Source: Eretmocerus hayati (lineage: Eukaryota > Arthropoda > Insecta > Hymenoptera > Aphelinidae). From it: a stretch of 64,000 nucleotides of DNA. Made by a program: the position numbers and the translations under genes. Numbering within the stretch: the first letter of the stretch is position 1; each line of letters begins with the position of its first letter. A model generated the notes under the pieces. That model was not told the DNA's origin, searched no databases, and saw nothing but the letters and a program-made list of their open reading frames with translations. The stretch covers positions 96,950,976-97,014,975 of the forward strand of contig CM056742.1 in NCBI GenBank assembly GCA_029851415.1, in the 5' to 3' direction. Below, in pieces: positions 1 to 14,000 of this stretch.

Positions 1-1199
1 CGATCAACCCCGAGTTCAGTCTTTTGGTGAAGAGAAGCGAGAGGAGGATCTTACCCGAATCCCAGGAAGACAACCAACCCCCAAGCCCCTGAATCCTCGG
101 ACCCGATCACCCCCGAGTTCAGTCTTTTGGTGAAGAGAAGCGAGAGGAGGATCTCGCCCAATCCTAGGAAGGCAACCAACCCACAAGCCCCTGAATCCTC
201 GGACCCGATCACCCTTGAGTTCAGTCTTTTGGTAAAGAGAAGCGAGAGGAGGATCTTACCCAAATCCTAGGAAGGCCACCAACCCCCAAGCCCCCAAATC
301 CTCGGACCCGGTCACCCTCGACTTCAGTCCCTTGGTGAAGAGAAGCGAGAGGAGGATCTTACCCAAATCCTAAGAAAGCAACCAACCCCCAAGCCCCCAA
401 ATCCTCGGACCCGGTCACCCTCGACTTCAGTCCCTTGGTGAAGAGAAGCGAGCGGAGGATCTCACCCTATCCTAGGAAGGCAACCAACCCCCAAGCCCCT
501 GGATCCTCGGACCCGATCACCCCCGAGTTCAGTCCCTTGGTGAAGAGAAGCGAGAGGAGAATCTTGCCGAAATCCTAGAAAGGCAACCAACCCCCAAGCT
601 CCTAAATCCTCGGACCCGGTCACCCTCGAGTTCAGTCCCTTGGTGAAGAGGAGCGGGAGGAGGATCTCGCCCAATCCTAGGGAGGCACCAACCGCCAAGC
701 CCCTGAATCCTCGGACCCGGTCACCCTCGAGTTCAGTCCCTTGGTGAAGAGAAGTGAGAGGAGGATCTCGCCCAATCCTAGGAAGGCAACCAACCCCCAA
801 GCCCCTGAATCCTCGGACCCGATCAACCCCGAGTTCAGTCTTTTGGTGAAGAGAAGCGAGAGGAGGATCTTACCCAAATCCTAGGAAGGCAACCAACCCC
901 CAAGCCCCAGAATCCTCGGACCCGATCACCCCCGAGTTCAGTCTTTTGGTGAAGAGAAGCGAGAGGAGGATCTTACCCGAATCCTAGGAAGACAACCAAC
1001 CCTCAAGCCCCGAAATCCTCGGATCCGGTCACCCTCGAGTTCAGTCCCTTGGTGAAGAGGAGCGAGAGGAGGATCTCGCCCAATGCTAGGAAGGCAACCA
1101 ACCCCCAAGCCCCTGAATCCTCGGACCCGATCAAACCCGATTTCAGTCTTTTGGTGAAGAGAAGCGAGAGGAGGATCTTACCCAAATCCTAGGAAGACA

Positions 1200-2330
1200 A
1201 CCAACCCCCAAGCCCCCAAATCCTCGGACCCGGTCACCCTCGAGTTCAGTACTTGGTGGAGAGAAGCGAGAGGAGGATCTCGCCCAATCCTAGGAAGGCA
1301 ACCAACCCCCAAGCCCCTGAATCCCCGGACCCGATCACCCCCGATTTCAGTCTTTTAGTGAAGAGAAGCGAGAGGAGGATCTTACCCAAATCCTAGGGAG
1401 GCAACCAACCCCCAAGCCCCTGAATCCTCGGACCCGATCACCCCCGAGTTCAGTCCCTTGGTGAAGAGAAGCGAGAGGAGAATCTTGCCCAAATCCTAGA
1501 AAGGCAACCAACCCCAAGCCCCTGAATCCTCGGACCCGGTCACCCTCAAGTTCAGTCTTTTGGTGAAGAGAAGCGAGCGGAGGATCTTGCCCAAATCCTA
1601 GGAAGGCAACCAACCCCCAAGCCCCCAAATCCTCGGACCCGGTTACCCTCGAGTTCAGTCCCTTGGTGAAGAGAAGCGAGAGGAGGATTTCACCCAATCC
1701 TAGGAAGGCAACAAACCCCCAAGCCCCTGAATCCTCGGACTCGATCACCCCCGAGTTCAGTCTTTTGGTGAAGAGAAGCGAGAGGAGGATCTCACCAAAA
1801 TCCTAGGAAGACAACCAACCCCCAAGCCCCTGAATCCTCGGACCCGATCACCCCCGAGTTCAGTCTTATGGTGAGAAGAAGCGAGAGGAGGATCTCGCTT
1901 AATCCTAGGAAGGCAACCAACCCCCAAGACCCTGAATCCTCGGGCCCGATCACCCCCGAGTTCAGTCTTTCGGTGAAGAGGAGCGAGAGGAGGATCTTAC
2001 CCAAATCCTAGGAAGGCAACCAACCCCCAAGCTCCTAAATCCTCGGACCCGGTCACCCTCGAGTTCAGTCCCTTGGTGAAGAGGAGCGGGAGGAGGATCT
2101 CGCCCAATCCTAGGGAGGCAACCAACCCCCAAGCCCCTGAATCCTCGGACCCGATCACCCCCGAGTTCAGTTTTTTGGTGGAGAGAAGCGAGAGGAGGAT
2201 CTCGCCCAATCCTAGGAAGGCAACCAACCCACAAGCCCCTGAATCCTCGGACCCGATCACCCCCGAGTTCAGTCTCTTGGTGAAGAGAAGCGAGAGGAGG
2301 ATCTTAACCGAATCCTAGGAAGGCCACCAA
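1200..2330 (+). repeat. Block repeated 9,834 bp away at about 11,034-12,164
   Basis: This segment of about eleven monomers recurs with the same order of variants at about 11,034-12,164, an offset of 9,834 bp (96 monomers). The shared variant AAGACCCTGAATCCTCGGGC occurs at about 1,927 and 11,761. A few substitutions distinguish the copies, for example TGAATCGTCGG near 11,667. It is the longest-range duplication I traced and shows that the left 12 kb was once amplified as a large block. Confidence 0.7.
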
Positions 2331-5300
2331 CCCCCAAGCTCCCAAATCCTCGGACCCGGTCACCCTCGAGTTCAGTCCCTTGGTGAAGAGAAGTGAGAGG
2401 AGGATCTCGCCCAATCCTAGGAAGACAACCAACCCCCAAGCCCCTGAATCCTCGGACCCGATCACCCCCGAGTTCAGTCTTTTGGTGAAGAGAAGCGAGA
2501 GGAGGATCTCGCCCAATCCTAGGAAGGCAACCAACCCACAAGCCCCTGAATCCTCGGACCCGATCACCCTTGAGTTCAGTCTTTTGGTAAAGAGAAGCGA
2601 GAGGAGGATCTTACCCAAATCCTAGGAAGGCCACCAACCCCCAAGCCCCCAAATCCTCGGACCCGGTCACCCTCGACTTCAGTCCCTTGGTGAAGAGAAG
2701 CGAGAGGAGGATCTTACCCAAATCCTAAGAAAGCAACCAACCCCCAAGCCCCCAAATCCTCGGACCCGGTCACCCTCGACTTCAGTCCCTTGGTGAAGAG
2801 AAGCGAGCGGAGGATCTCACCCTATCCTAGGAAGGCAACCAACCCTCAAGCCCCTGGATCCTCGGACCCGATCACCCCCGAGTTCAGTCCCTTGGTGAAG
2901 AGAAGCGAGAGGAGAATCTTGCCGAAATCCTAGAAAGGCAACCAACCCCAAGCCCCTGAATCCTCGGACCCGGTCACCCTCAAGTTCAGTCTTTTGGTGA
3001 AGAGAAGCGAGCGGAGGATCTTGCCCAAATCCTAGGAAGGCAACCAACCCCCAAGCCCCCAAATCCTCGGACCCGGTTACCCTCGAGTTCAGTCCCTTGG
3101 TGAAGAGAAGCGAGAGGAGGATTTCACCCAATCCTAGGAAGGCAACCAACCCCCAAGCCCCTGAATCCTCGGACTCGATCTTCTCTGAGTTCAGTCTTTT
3201 GGTGAAGAGAAGCAAGAGGAGGATCTCACCAAAATCCTAGGAAGACAACCAACCCCCAAGCCCCTGAATCCTCGGACCCGATCACCCCCGAGTTCAGTCT
3301 TATGGTGAGAAGAAGCGAGAGGAGGATCTCGCACAATCCTAGGAAGGCAACCAACCCCCAAGCCCCTGAATCCTCGGACCCGATCACCCCCGAGTTCAGT
3401 CTTTCGGTGAAGAGGAGCGAGAGGAGGATCTTACCCAAATCCTAGGAAGGCAACCAACCCCCAAGCTCCTAAATCCTCGGACCCGGTCACCCTCGAGTTC
3501 AGTCCCTTGGTGAAGAGGAGCGGGAGGAGGATCTCGCCCAATCCTAGGGAGGCACCAACCGCCAAGCCCCTGAATCCTCGGACCCGGTCACCCTCGAGTT
3601 CAGTCCCTTGGTGAAGAGAAGTGAGAGGAGGATCTCGCCCAATCCTAGGAAGGCAACCAACCCCCAAGCCCCTGAATCCTCGGACCCGATCAACCCCGAG
3701 TTCAGTCTTTTGGTGAAGAGAAGCGAGAGGAGGATCTTACCCAAATCCTAGGAAGGCAACCAACCCCCAAGCCCCAGAATCCTCGGACCCGATCACCCCC
3801 GAGTTCAGTCTTTTGGTGAAGAGAAGCGAGAGGAGGATCTTACCCGAATCCTAGGAAGACAACCAACCCTCAAGCCCCGAAATCCTCGGATCCGGTCACC
3901 CTCGAGTTCAGTCCCTTGGTGAAGAGGAGCGAGAGGAGGATCTCGCCCAATGCTAGGAAGGCAACCAACCCCCAAGCCCCTGAATCCTCGGACCCGATCA
4001 AACCCGATTTCAGTCTTTTGGTGAAGAGAAGCGAGAGGAGGATCTTACCCAAATCCTAGGAAGACAACCAACCCCCAAGCCCCCAAATCCTCGGACCCGG
4101 TCACCCTCGAGTTCAGTACTTGGTGGAGAGAAGCGAGAGGAGGATCTCGCCCAATCCTAGGAAGGCAACCAACCCCCAAGCCCCCAAATCCTCGGACCCG
4201 GTCACCCTCGAGTTCAGTCACTTGGTGAAGAGAAGCGAGAGGAGGATCTCGCCCAATCCAAGGAAGGCAACCAACCCCCAAGCCCCTGAATCCTCGGACC
4301 CGATCACCCCCGAGTTCAGTCTTTTAGTGAAGAGAAGCGAGAGGAGGATCTCACCCAAATCCTAGGAAGGCAACCAACCCCCAAGCCCCTGAATCCTCGG
4401 ACCCGGTCACCCTCGAGTTCAGTCCCTTGGTGAAGAGAAGTGAGAGGAGGATCTCGCCCAATCCTAGGAAGGCAACCAACCCCCAAGCCCCTGAATCCTC
4501 GGACCCGATCAACCCCGAGTTCAGTCTTTTGGTGAAGAGAAGCGAGAGGAGGATCTTACCCAAATCCTAGGAAGGCAACCAACCCCCAAGCCCCAGAATC
4601 CTCGGACCCGATCACCCCCGAGTTCAGTCTTTTGGTGAAGAGAAGCGAGAGGAGGATCTTACCCGAATCCTAGGAAGACAACCAACCCTCAAGCCCCGAA
4701 ATCCTCGGATCCGGTCACCCTCGAGTTCAGTCCCTTGGTGAAGAGGAGCGAGAGGAGGATCTCGCCCAATGCTAGGAAGGCAACCAACCCCCAAGCCCCT
4801 GAATCCTCGGACCCGATCAAACCCGATTTCAGTCTTTTGGTGAAGAGAAGCGAGAGGAGGATCTCGCCCAATCCTAGGAAGGCAACCAACCCACAAGCCC
4901 CTGAATCCTCGGACCCGATCACCCTTGAGTTCAGTCTTTTGGTAAAGAGAAGCGAGAGGAGGATCTTACCCAAATCCAAGGAAGGCCACCAACCCCCAAG
5001 CCCCCAAATCCTCGGACCCGGTCACCCTCGAGTTCAGTCACTTGGTGAAGAGAAGCGAGAGGAGGATCTCGCCCAATCCTAGGAAGGCAACCAACCCCCA
5101 AGCCCCTGAATCCTCGGACCCGATCACCCCCGAGTTCAGTCTTTTAGTGAAGAGAAGCGAGAGGAGGATCTCACCCAAATCCTAGGAAGGCAACCAACCC
5201 CCAAGCCCCTGAATCCTCGGACCCGGTCACCCTCGACTTCAGTCCCTTGGTGAAGAGAAGCGAGAGGAGGATCTTACCCAAATCCTAAGAAAGCAACCAA

Positions 5301-7599
5301 CCCCCAAGCCCCCAAATCCTCGGACCCGGTCACCCTCGACTTCAGTCCCTTGGTGAAGAGAAGCGAGCGGAGGATCTCACCCAATCCTAGGAAGACAACC
5401 AACCCCCAAGCCCCTGAATCCTCGGACCCGATCACCCCCGAGTTCAGTCTTATGGTGAGAAGAAGCGAGAGGAGGATTTCGCACAATCCTAGGAAGGCAA
5501 CCAACCCCCAAGCCCCTGAATCCTCGGACCCGATCACCCCCGAGTTCAGTCTTTCGGTGAAGAGGAGCGAGAGGAGGATCTTACACAAATCCTAGGAAGG
5601 CAACCAACCCCCAAGCTCCTAAATCCTCGGACCCGGTCACCCTCGAGTTCAGTCCCTTGGTGAAGAGGAGCGGGAGGAGGATCTCGCCCAATCCTAGGGA
5701 GGCAACCAACCCCCAAGCCCCTGAATCCTCGGACCCGATCACCCCCGAGTTCAGTCTTTTGGTGAAGAGAAGCGAGAGGAGGATCTTACCCAAATCCTAG
5801 GAAGACAACCAATCCCCAAGCCCCCAAATCCTCGGACCCGGTCACCCTCGACTTCAGTCCCTTGGTGGAGAGAAGCGAGAGGAGGATCTTACCCAAATCC
5901 TAAGAAAGCAACCAACCCCCAAGCCCCCAAATCCTCGGACCCGGTCACCCTCGACTTCAGTCCCTTGGTGAAGAGAAGCGAGAGGAGGATCTCGCCCAAT
6001 CCTAGGAAGGCAACCAACCCCCAAGCCCCTGAATCCTCGGACCCGATCACCCCCGAGTTCAGTCTTTTGGTGAAGAGAAGCGAGAGGAGGATCTTAACCG
6101 AATCCTAGGAAGGCCACCAACGCCCAAGCTCCCAAATCCTCGGACCCGGTCACCCTCGAGTTCAGTCCCTTGGTGAAGAGAAGTGAGAGGAGGATCTCGC
6201 CCAATCCTAGGAAGGCAACCAACCCCCAAGCCCCTGAATCCTCGGACCCGATCAACCCCGAGTTCAGTCTTTTGGTGAAGAGAAGCGAGAGGAGGATCTT
6301 ACCCAAATCCTAGCAAGGCAACCAACCCCCAAGCCCCAGAATCCTCGGACCCGATCACCCCCGAGTTCAGTCTTTTGGTGAAGAGAAGCGAGAGGAGGAT
6401 CTTACCCGAATCCTAGGAAGACAACCAACCCTCAAGCCCCGAAATACTCGGATCCGGTCACCCTCGAGTTCAGTCCCTTGGTGAAGAGGAGCGAGAGGAG
6501 GATCTCGCCCAATCCTAGGAAGGCAACCAACCCCCAAGCCCCTGAATCCTCGGACCCGATCACCCCCGATTTCAGTCTTTTGGTGAAGAGAAGCGAGAGG
6601 AGGATCTTACCCAAATCCTAGGAAGACAACCAACCCCCAAGCCCCCAAATCCTCGGACCCGGTCACCCTCGAGTTCAGTCCCTTGGTGAAGAAAAGCGAG
6701 AGGAGGATCTCGCCCAATCCTAGGAAGGCAACCAACCCCCAAGCCCCTGAATCCTCGGACCCGATCACCCCCGAGTTCAGTCTTTTGGTGAAGAGAAGCG
6801 AGAGGAGGATCTCGCCCAATCCTAGGAAGGCAACCAACCCACAAGCCCCTGAATCCTCGGACCCGATCACCCTTGAGTTCAGTCTTTTGGTAAAGAGAAG
6901 CGAGAGGAGGATCTTACCCAAATCCTAGGAAGGCCACCAACCCCCAAGCCCCCAAATCCTCGGACCCGGTCACCCTCGAGTTCAGTCACTTGGTGAAGAG
7001 AAGCGAGAGGAGGATCTCGCCCAATCCTAGGAAGGCAACCAACCCCCAAGCCCCTGAATCCTCGGACCCGATCACCCCCGAGTTCAGTCTTTCAGTGAAG
7101 AGAAGCGAGAGGAGGATCTTACCCAAATCCTAGGGAGGCAACCAACCCCCAAGCCCCTGAATCCTCGGACCCGGTCACCCTCGACTTCAGTCCCTTGGTG
7201 AAGAGAAGCGAGAGGAGGATCTTACCCAAATCCTAAGAAAGCAACCAACCCCCAAGCCCCCAAATCCTCGGACCCGGTCACCCCCGAGTTCAGTCCCTTG
7301 GTGAAGAGAAGCGAGAGGAGAATCTTGCCGAAATCCTAGAAAGGCAACCAACCCCAAGCCCCTGAATCCTCGGACCCGGTCACCCTCAAGTTCAGTCTTT
7401 TGGTGAAGAGAAGCGAGCGGAGGATCTTGCCCAAATCCTAGGAAGGCAACCAACCCCCAAGCCCCCAAATCCTCGGACCCGGTTACCCTCGAGTTCAGTC
7501 CCTTGGTGAAGAGAAGCGAGAGGAGGATTTCACCCAATCCTAGGAAGGCAACCAACCCCCAAGCCCCTGAATCCTCGGACTCGATCTTCTCCGAGTTCA

Positions 7600-10500
7600 G
7601 TCTTTTGGTGAAGAGAAGCGAGAGGAGGATCTCACCAAAATCCTAGGAAGACAACCAACCCCCAAGCCCCTGAATCCTCGGACCCGATCACCCCCGAGTT
7701 CAGTCTTATGGTGAGAAGAAGCGAGAGGAGGATCTCGCACAATCCTAGGAAGGCAACCAACCCCCAAGCCCCTGAATCCTCGGACCCGATCAACCCCGAG
7801 TTCAGTCTTTCGGTGAAGAGGAGCGAGAGGAGGATCTTACCCAAATCCTAGGAAGGCAACCAACCCCCAAGCTCCCAAATCCTCGGACCCGGTCACCCTC
7901 GAGTTCAGTCCCTTGGTGAAGAGGAGCGGGAGGAGGATCTCGCCCAATCCTAGGGAGGCACCAACCGCCAAGCCCCTGAATCCTCGGACCCGGTCACCCT
8001 CGAGTTCAGTCCCTTGGTGAAGAGAAGTGAGAGGAGGATCTCGCCCAATCCTAGGAAGGCAACCAACCCCCAAGCCCCTGAATCCTCGGACCCGATCAAC
8101 CCCGAGTTCAGTCTTTTGGTGAAGAGAAGCGAGAGGAGGATCTTACCCAAATCCTAGGAAGGCAACCAACCCCCAAGCCCCAGAATCCTCGGACCCGATC
8201 ACCCCCGAGTTCAGTCTTTTGGTGAAGAGAAGCGAGAGGAGGATCTTACCCGAATCCTAGGAAGACAACCAACCCTCAAGCCCCGAAATCCTCGGATCCG
8301 GTCACCCTCGAGTTCAGTCCCTTGGTGAAGAGGAGCGAGAGGAGGATCTCGCCCAATCCTAGGAAGGCAACCAACCCCCAAGCCCCTGAATCCTCGGACC
8401 CGATCAAACCCGATTTCAGTCTTTCGGTGAAGAGAAGCGAGAGGAGGATCTTACCCAAATCCTAGGAATACAACCAACCCCCAAGCCCCCAAATCCTCGG
8501 ACCCGGTCACCCTCGAGTTCAGTACTTGGTGGAGAGAAGCGAGAGGAGGATCTCGCCCAATCCTAGGAAGGCAACCAACCCCCAAGCCCCTGAATCCCCG
8601 GACCCGATCACCCCCGAGTTCAGTCTTTTAGTGAAGAGAAGCGAGAGGAGGATCTTACCCAAATCCTAGGGAGGCAACCAACCCCCAAGCCCCTGAATCC
8701 TCGGACCCGATCAACCCCGAGTTCAGTCTTTTGGTGAAGAGAAGCGAGAGGAGGATCTTACCCAAATCCTAGCAAGGCAACCAACCCCCAAGCCCCAGAA
8801 TCCTCGGACCCGATCACCCCCGAGTTCAGTCTTTTGGTGAAGAGAAGCGAGAGGAGGATCTTACCCGAATCCTAGGAAGACAACCAACCCTCAAGCCCCG
8901 AAATCCTCGGATCCGGTCACCCTCGAGTTCAGTCCCTTGGTGAAGAGGAGCGAGAGGAGGATCTCGCCCAATCCTAGGAAGGCAACCAACCCCCAAGCCC
9001 CTGAATCCTCGGACCCGATCGACCCCGATTTCAGTCTTTTGGTGAAGAGAAGCGAGAGGAGGATCTTACCCAAATCCTAGGAAGACAACCAACCCCCAAG
9101 CCCCCAAATCCTCGGACCCGGTCACCCTCGAGTTCAGTCCCTTGGTGAAGAAAAGCGAGAGGAGGATCTCGCCCAATCCTAGGAAGGCAACCAACCCCCA
9201 AGCCCCTGAATCCTCGGACCCGATCACCCCCGAGTTCAGTCTTTTGGTGAAGAGAAGCGAGAGGAGGATCTCGCCCAATCCTGGGAAGGCAACCAACCCA
9301 CAAGCCCCTGAATCCTCGGACCCGATCACCCTTGAGTTCAGTCTTTTGGTAAAGAGAAGCGAGAGGAGGATCTTACCCAAATCCTAGGAAGGCCACCAAC
9401 CCCCAAGCCCCCAAATCCTCGGACCCGGTCACCCTCGAGTTCAGTCACTTGGTGAAGAGAAGCGAGAGGAGGATCTCGCCCAATCCTAGGAAGGCAACCA
9501 ACCCCCAAGCCCCTGAATCCTCGGACCCGATCACCCCCGAGTTCAGTCTTTCAGTGAAGAGAAGCGAGAGGAGGATCTTACCCAAATCCTAGGGAGGCAA
9601 CCAACCCCCAAGCCCCTGAATCCTCGGACCCGGTCACCCTCGACTTCAGTCCCTTGGTGAAGAGAAGCGAGAGGAGGATCTTACCCAAATCCTAAGAAAG
9701 CAACCAACCCCCAAGCCCCCAAATCCTCGGACCCGGTCACCCTCGACTTCAGTCCCTTGGTGAAGAGAAGCGAGCGGAGGATCTCACCCTATCCTAGGAA
9801 GGCAACCAACCCTCAAGCCCCTGGATCCTCGGACCCGATCACCCCCGAGTTCAGTCCCTTGGTGAAGAGAAGCGAGAGGAGAATCTTGCCGAAATCCTAG
9901 AAAGGCAACCAACCCCAAGCCCCTGAATCCTCGGACCCGGTCACCCTCAAGTTCAGTCTTTTGGTGAAGAGAAGCGAGCGGAGGATCTTGCCCAAATCCT
10001 AGGAAGGCAACCAACCCCCAAGCCCCCAAATCCTCGGACCCGGTTACCCTCGAGTTCAGTCCCTTGGTGAAGAGAAGCGAGAGGAGGATTTCACCCAATC
10101 CTAGGAAGGCAACCAACCCCCAAGCCCCTGAATCCTCGGACTCGATCTTCTCCGAGTTCAGTCTTTTGGTGAAGAGAAGCGAGAGGAGGATCTCACCAAA
10201 ATCCTAGGAAGACAACCAACCCCCAAGCCCCTGAATCCTCGGACCCGATCACCCCCGAGTTCAGTCTTATGGTGAGAAGAAGCGAGAGGAGGATCTCGCA
10301 CAATCCTAGGAAGGCAACCAACCCCCAAGCCCCTGAATCCTCGGACCCGATCACCCCCGAGTTCAGTCTTTCGGTGAAGAGGAGCGAGAGGAGGATCTTA
10401 CCCAAATCCTAGGAAGGCAACCAACCCCCAAGCTCCCAAATCCTCGGACCCGGTCACCCTCGAGTTCAGTCCCTTGGTGAAGAGGAGCGGGAGGAGGATC

Positions 10501-11050
10501 TCGCCCAATCCTAGGGAGGCACCAACCGCCAAGCCCCTGAATCCTCGGACCCGGTCACCCTCGAGTTCAGTCCCTTGGTGAAGAGAAGTGAGAGGAGGAT
10601 CTCGCCCAATCCTAGGAAGGCAACCAACCCCCAAGCCCCTGAATCCTCGGATCCGATCAACCCCGAGTTCAGTCTTTTGGTGAAGAGAAGCGAGAGGAGG
10701 ATCTTACCCAAATCCTAGGAAGGCAACCAACCCCCAAGCCCCAGAATCCTCGGACCCGATCACCCCCGAGTTCAGTCTTTTGGTGAAGAGAAGCGAGAGG
10801 AGGATCTTACCCGAATCCTAGGAAGACAACCAACCCTCAAGCCCCGAAATCCTCGGATCCGGTCACCCTCGAGTTCAGTCCCTTGGTGAAGAGGAGCGAG
10901 AGGAGGATCTCGCCCAATCCTAGGAAGGCAACCAACCCCCAAGCCCCTGAATCCTCGGACCCGATCAAACCCGATTTCAGTCTTTCGGTGAAGAGAAGCG
11001 AGAGGAGGATCTTACCCAAATCCTAGGAAGACAACCAACCCCCAAGCCCC
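7600..11050 (+). repeat. 2,561-bp higher-order repeat, two copies
   Basis: Landmarks at 7,632, 7,837, 7,950 and 8,276 recur 2,561 bp downstream at 10,193, 10,398, 10,511 and 10,837. They include the one-base-shorter variant GGAGGCACCAACCGCC. The left part of the array also shows a 2,459-bp step (6,607 to 9,066) and a 2,867-bp step (677 to 3,544). Copies here differ at more positions than those at 17-36 kb, so these duplications look older. Confidence 0.75.
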
Positions 11051-14000
11051 CAAATCCTCGGACCCGGTCACCCTCGAGTTCAGTACTTGGTGGAGAGAAG
11101 CGAGAGGAGGATCTCGCCCAATCCTAGGAAGGCAACCAACCCCCAAGCCCCTGAATCCCCGGACCCGATCACCCCCGAGTTCAGTCTTTTAGTGAAGAGA
11201 AGCGAGAGGAGGATCTTACCCAAATCCTAGGGAGGCAACCAACCCCCAAGCCCCTGAATCCTCGGACCCGATCACCCCCGAGTTCAGTCCCTTGGTGAAG
11301 AGAAGCGAGAGGAGAATCTTGCCCAAATCCTAGAAAGGCAACCAACCCCAAGCCCCTGAATCCTCGGACCCGGTCACCCTCAAGTTCAGTCTTTTGGTGA
11401 AGAGAAGCGAGCGGAGGATCTTGCCCAAATCCTAGGAAGGCAACCAACCCCCAAGCCCCCAAATCCTCGGACCCGGTTACCCTCGAGTTCAGTCCCTTGG
11501 TGAAGAGAAGCGAGAGGAGGATTTCACCCAATCCTAGGAAGGCAACCAACCCCCAAGCCCCTGAATCCTCGGACTCGATCACCCCCGAGTTCAGTCTTTT
11601 GGTGAAGAGAAGCGAGAGGAGGATCTCACCAAAATCCTAGGAAGACAACCAACCCCCAAGCCCCTGAATCGTCGGACCCGATCAACCCCGAGTTCAGTCT
11701 TATGGTGAGAAGAAGCGAGAGGAGGATCTCGCTTAATCCTAGGAAGGCAACCAACCCCCAAGACCCTGAATCCTCGGGCCCGATCACCCCCGAGTTCAGT
11801 CTTTCGGTGAAGAGGAGCGAGAGGAGGATCTTACCCAAATCCTAGGAAGGCAACCAACCCCCAAGCTCCTAAATCCTCGGACCCGGTCACCCTCGAGTTC
11901 AGTCCCTTGGTGAAGAGGAGCGGGAGGAGGATCTCGCCCAATCCTAGGGAGGCAACCAACCCCCAAGCCCCTGAATCCTCGGACCCGATCACCCCCGAGT
12001 TCAGTTTTTTGGTGGAGAGAAGCGAGAGGAGGATCTCGCCCAATCCTAGGAAGGCAACCAACCCACAAGCCCCTGAATCCTCGGACCCGATCACCCCCGA
12101 GTTCAGTCTCTTGGTGAAGAGAAGCGAGAGGAGGATCTTAACCGAATCCTAGGAAGGCCACCAACCCCCAAGCTCCCAAATCCTCGGACCCGGTCACCCT
12201 CGAGTTCAGTCCCTTGGTGAAGAGAAGTGAGAGGAGGATCTCGCCCAATCCTAGGAAGGCAACGAACCCCCAAGCCCCTGATTCCTCGGACCCGATCAAC
12301 CCCGAGTTCAGTCTTTTGGTGAAGAGAAGCGAGAGGAGGATCTTACCCAAATCCTAGGAAGGCAACCAACCCCCAAGCCCCAGAATCCTCGGACCCGATC
12401 AACCCCGAGTTCAGTCTTTTGGTGAAGAGAAGCGAGAGGAGGATCTTACCCGAATCCTAGGAAGACAACCAACCCCCAAGCCCCTGAATCCTCGGACCCG
12501 ATCACCCCCGAGTTCAGTCTTTTGGTGAAGAGAAGCGAGAGGAGGATCTCGCCCAATCCTAGGAAGGCAACCAACCCACAAGCCCCTGAATCCTCGGACC
12601 CGATCACCCTTGAGTTCAGTCTTCTGGTAAAGAGAAGCGAGAGGAGGATCTTACCCAAATCCTAGGAAGGCCACCAACCCCCAAGCCCCCAAATCCTCGG
12701 ACCCGGTCACCCTCGAGTTCAGTCACTTGGTGAAGAGAAGCGAGAGGAGGATCTCGCCCAATCCTAGGAAGGCAACCAAACCCCAAGCCCCTGAATCCTC
12801 GGAACCGATCACCCCCGAGTTCAGTCTTTTAGTGAAGAGAAGCGAGAGGAGGATCTCACCCAAATCCTAGGAAGGCAACCAACCCCCAAGCCCCTGAATC
12901 CTCGGACCCGGTCACCCTCGACTTCAGTCCCTTGGTGAAGAGAAGCGAGAGGAGGATCTTACCCAAATCCTAAGAGAGCAACCAACCCCCAAGCCCCCAA
13001 ATCCTCGGACCCGGTCACCCTCGACTTCAGTCCCTTGGTGAAGAGAAGCGAGCGGAGGATCTCACCCAATCCTAGGAAGGCAACCAACCCCCAAGCCCCT
13101 GAATCCTCGGACCCGATCACCCCCGAGTTCAGTCCCTTGGTGAAGAGAAGCGAGAGGAGAATCTTGCCGAAATCCTAGAAAGGCAACCAACCCCAAGCCC
13201 CTGAATCCTCGGACCCGGTCACCCTCAAGTTCAGTCTTTCGGTGAAGAGAAGCGAGCGGAGGATCTTGCCCAATCCTAGGAAGGCAACCAAACCCCAAGC
13301 CCCTGAATCCTCGGAACCGATCACCCCCGAGTTCAGTCTTTTAGTGAAGAGAAGCGAGAGGAGGATCTCACCCAAATCCTAGGAAGGCAACCAACCCCCA
13401 AGCCCCTGAATCCTCGGACCCGGTCACCCTCGACTTCAGTCCCTTGGTGAAGAGAAGCGAGAGGAGGATCTTACCCAAATCCTAAGAGAGCAACCAACCC
13501 CCAAGCCCCAAAATCCTCGGACCCGGTCACCCTCGACTTCAGTCCCTTGGTGAAGAGAAGCGAGAGGAGGATTTCACCCAATCCTAGGAAGGCAACCAAC
13601 CCCCAAGCCCCTGAATCCTCGGACTCGATCTTCTCCGAGTTCAGTCTTTTGGTGAAGAGAAGCGAGAGGAGGATCTCACCAAAATCCTAGGGAGACATCC
13701 AACCCCCAAGCCCCTGAATCCTCGGACCCGATCACCCCCGAGTTCAGTCTTATGGTGAGAAGAAGCGGGAGGAGGATCTCGCCCAATCCTAGGGAGGCAA
13801 CCAACCCCCAAGCCCCTGAATCCTCGGACCCGATCACCCCCGAGTTCAGTTTTTTGGTGGAGAGAAGCGAGAGGAGGATCTCGCCCAATCCTAGGAAGGC
13901 AACCAAACCCCAAGCCCCTGAATCCTCGGAACCGATCACCCCCGAGTTCAGTCTTTTAGTGAAGAGAAGCGAGAGGAGGATCTCACCCAAATCCTAGGAA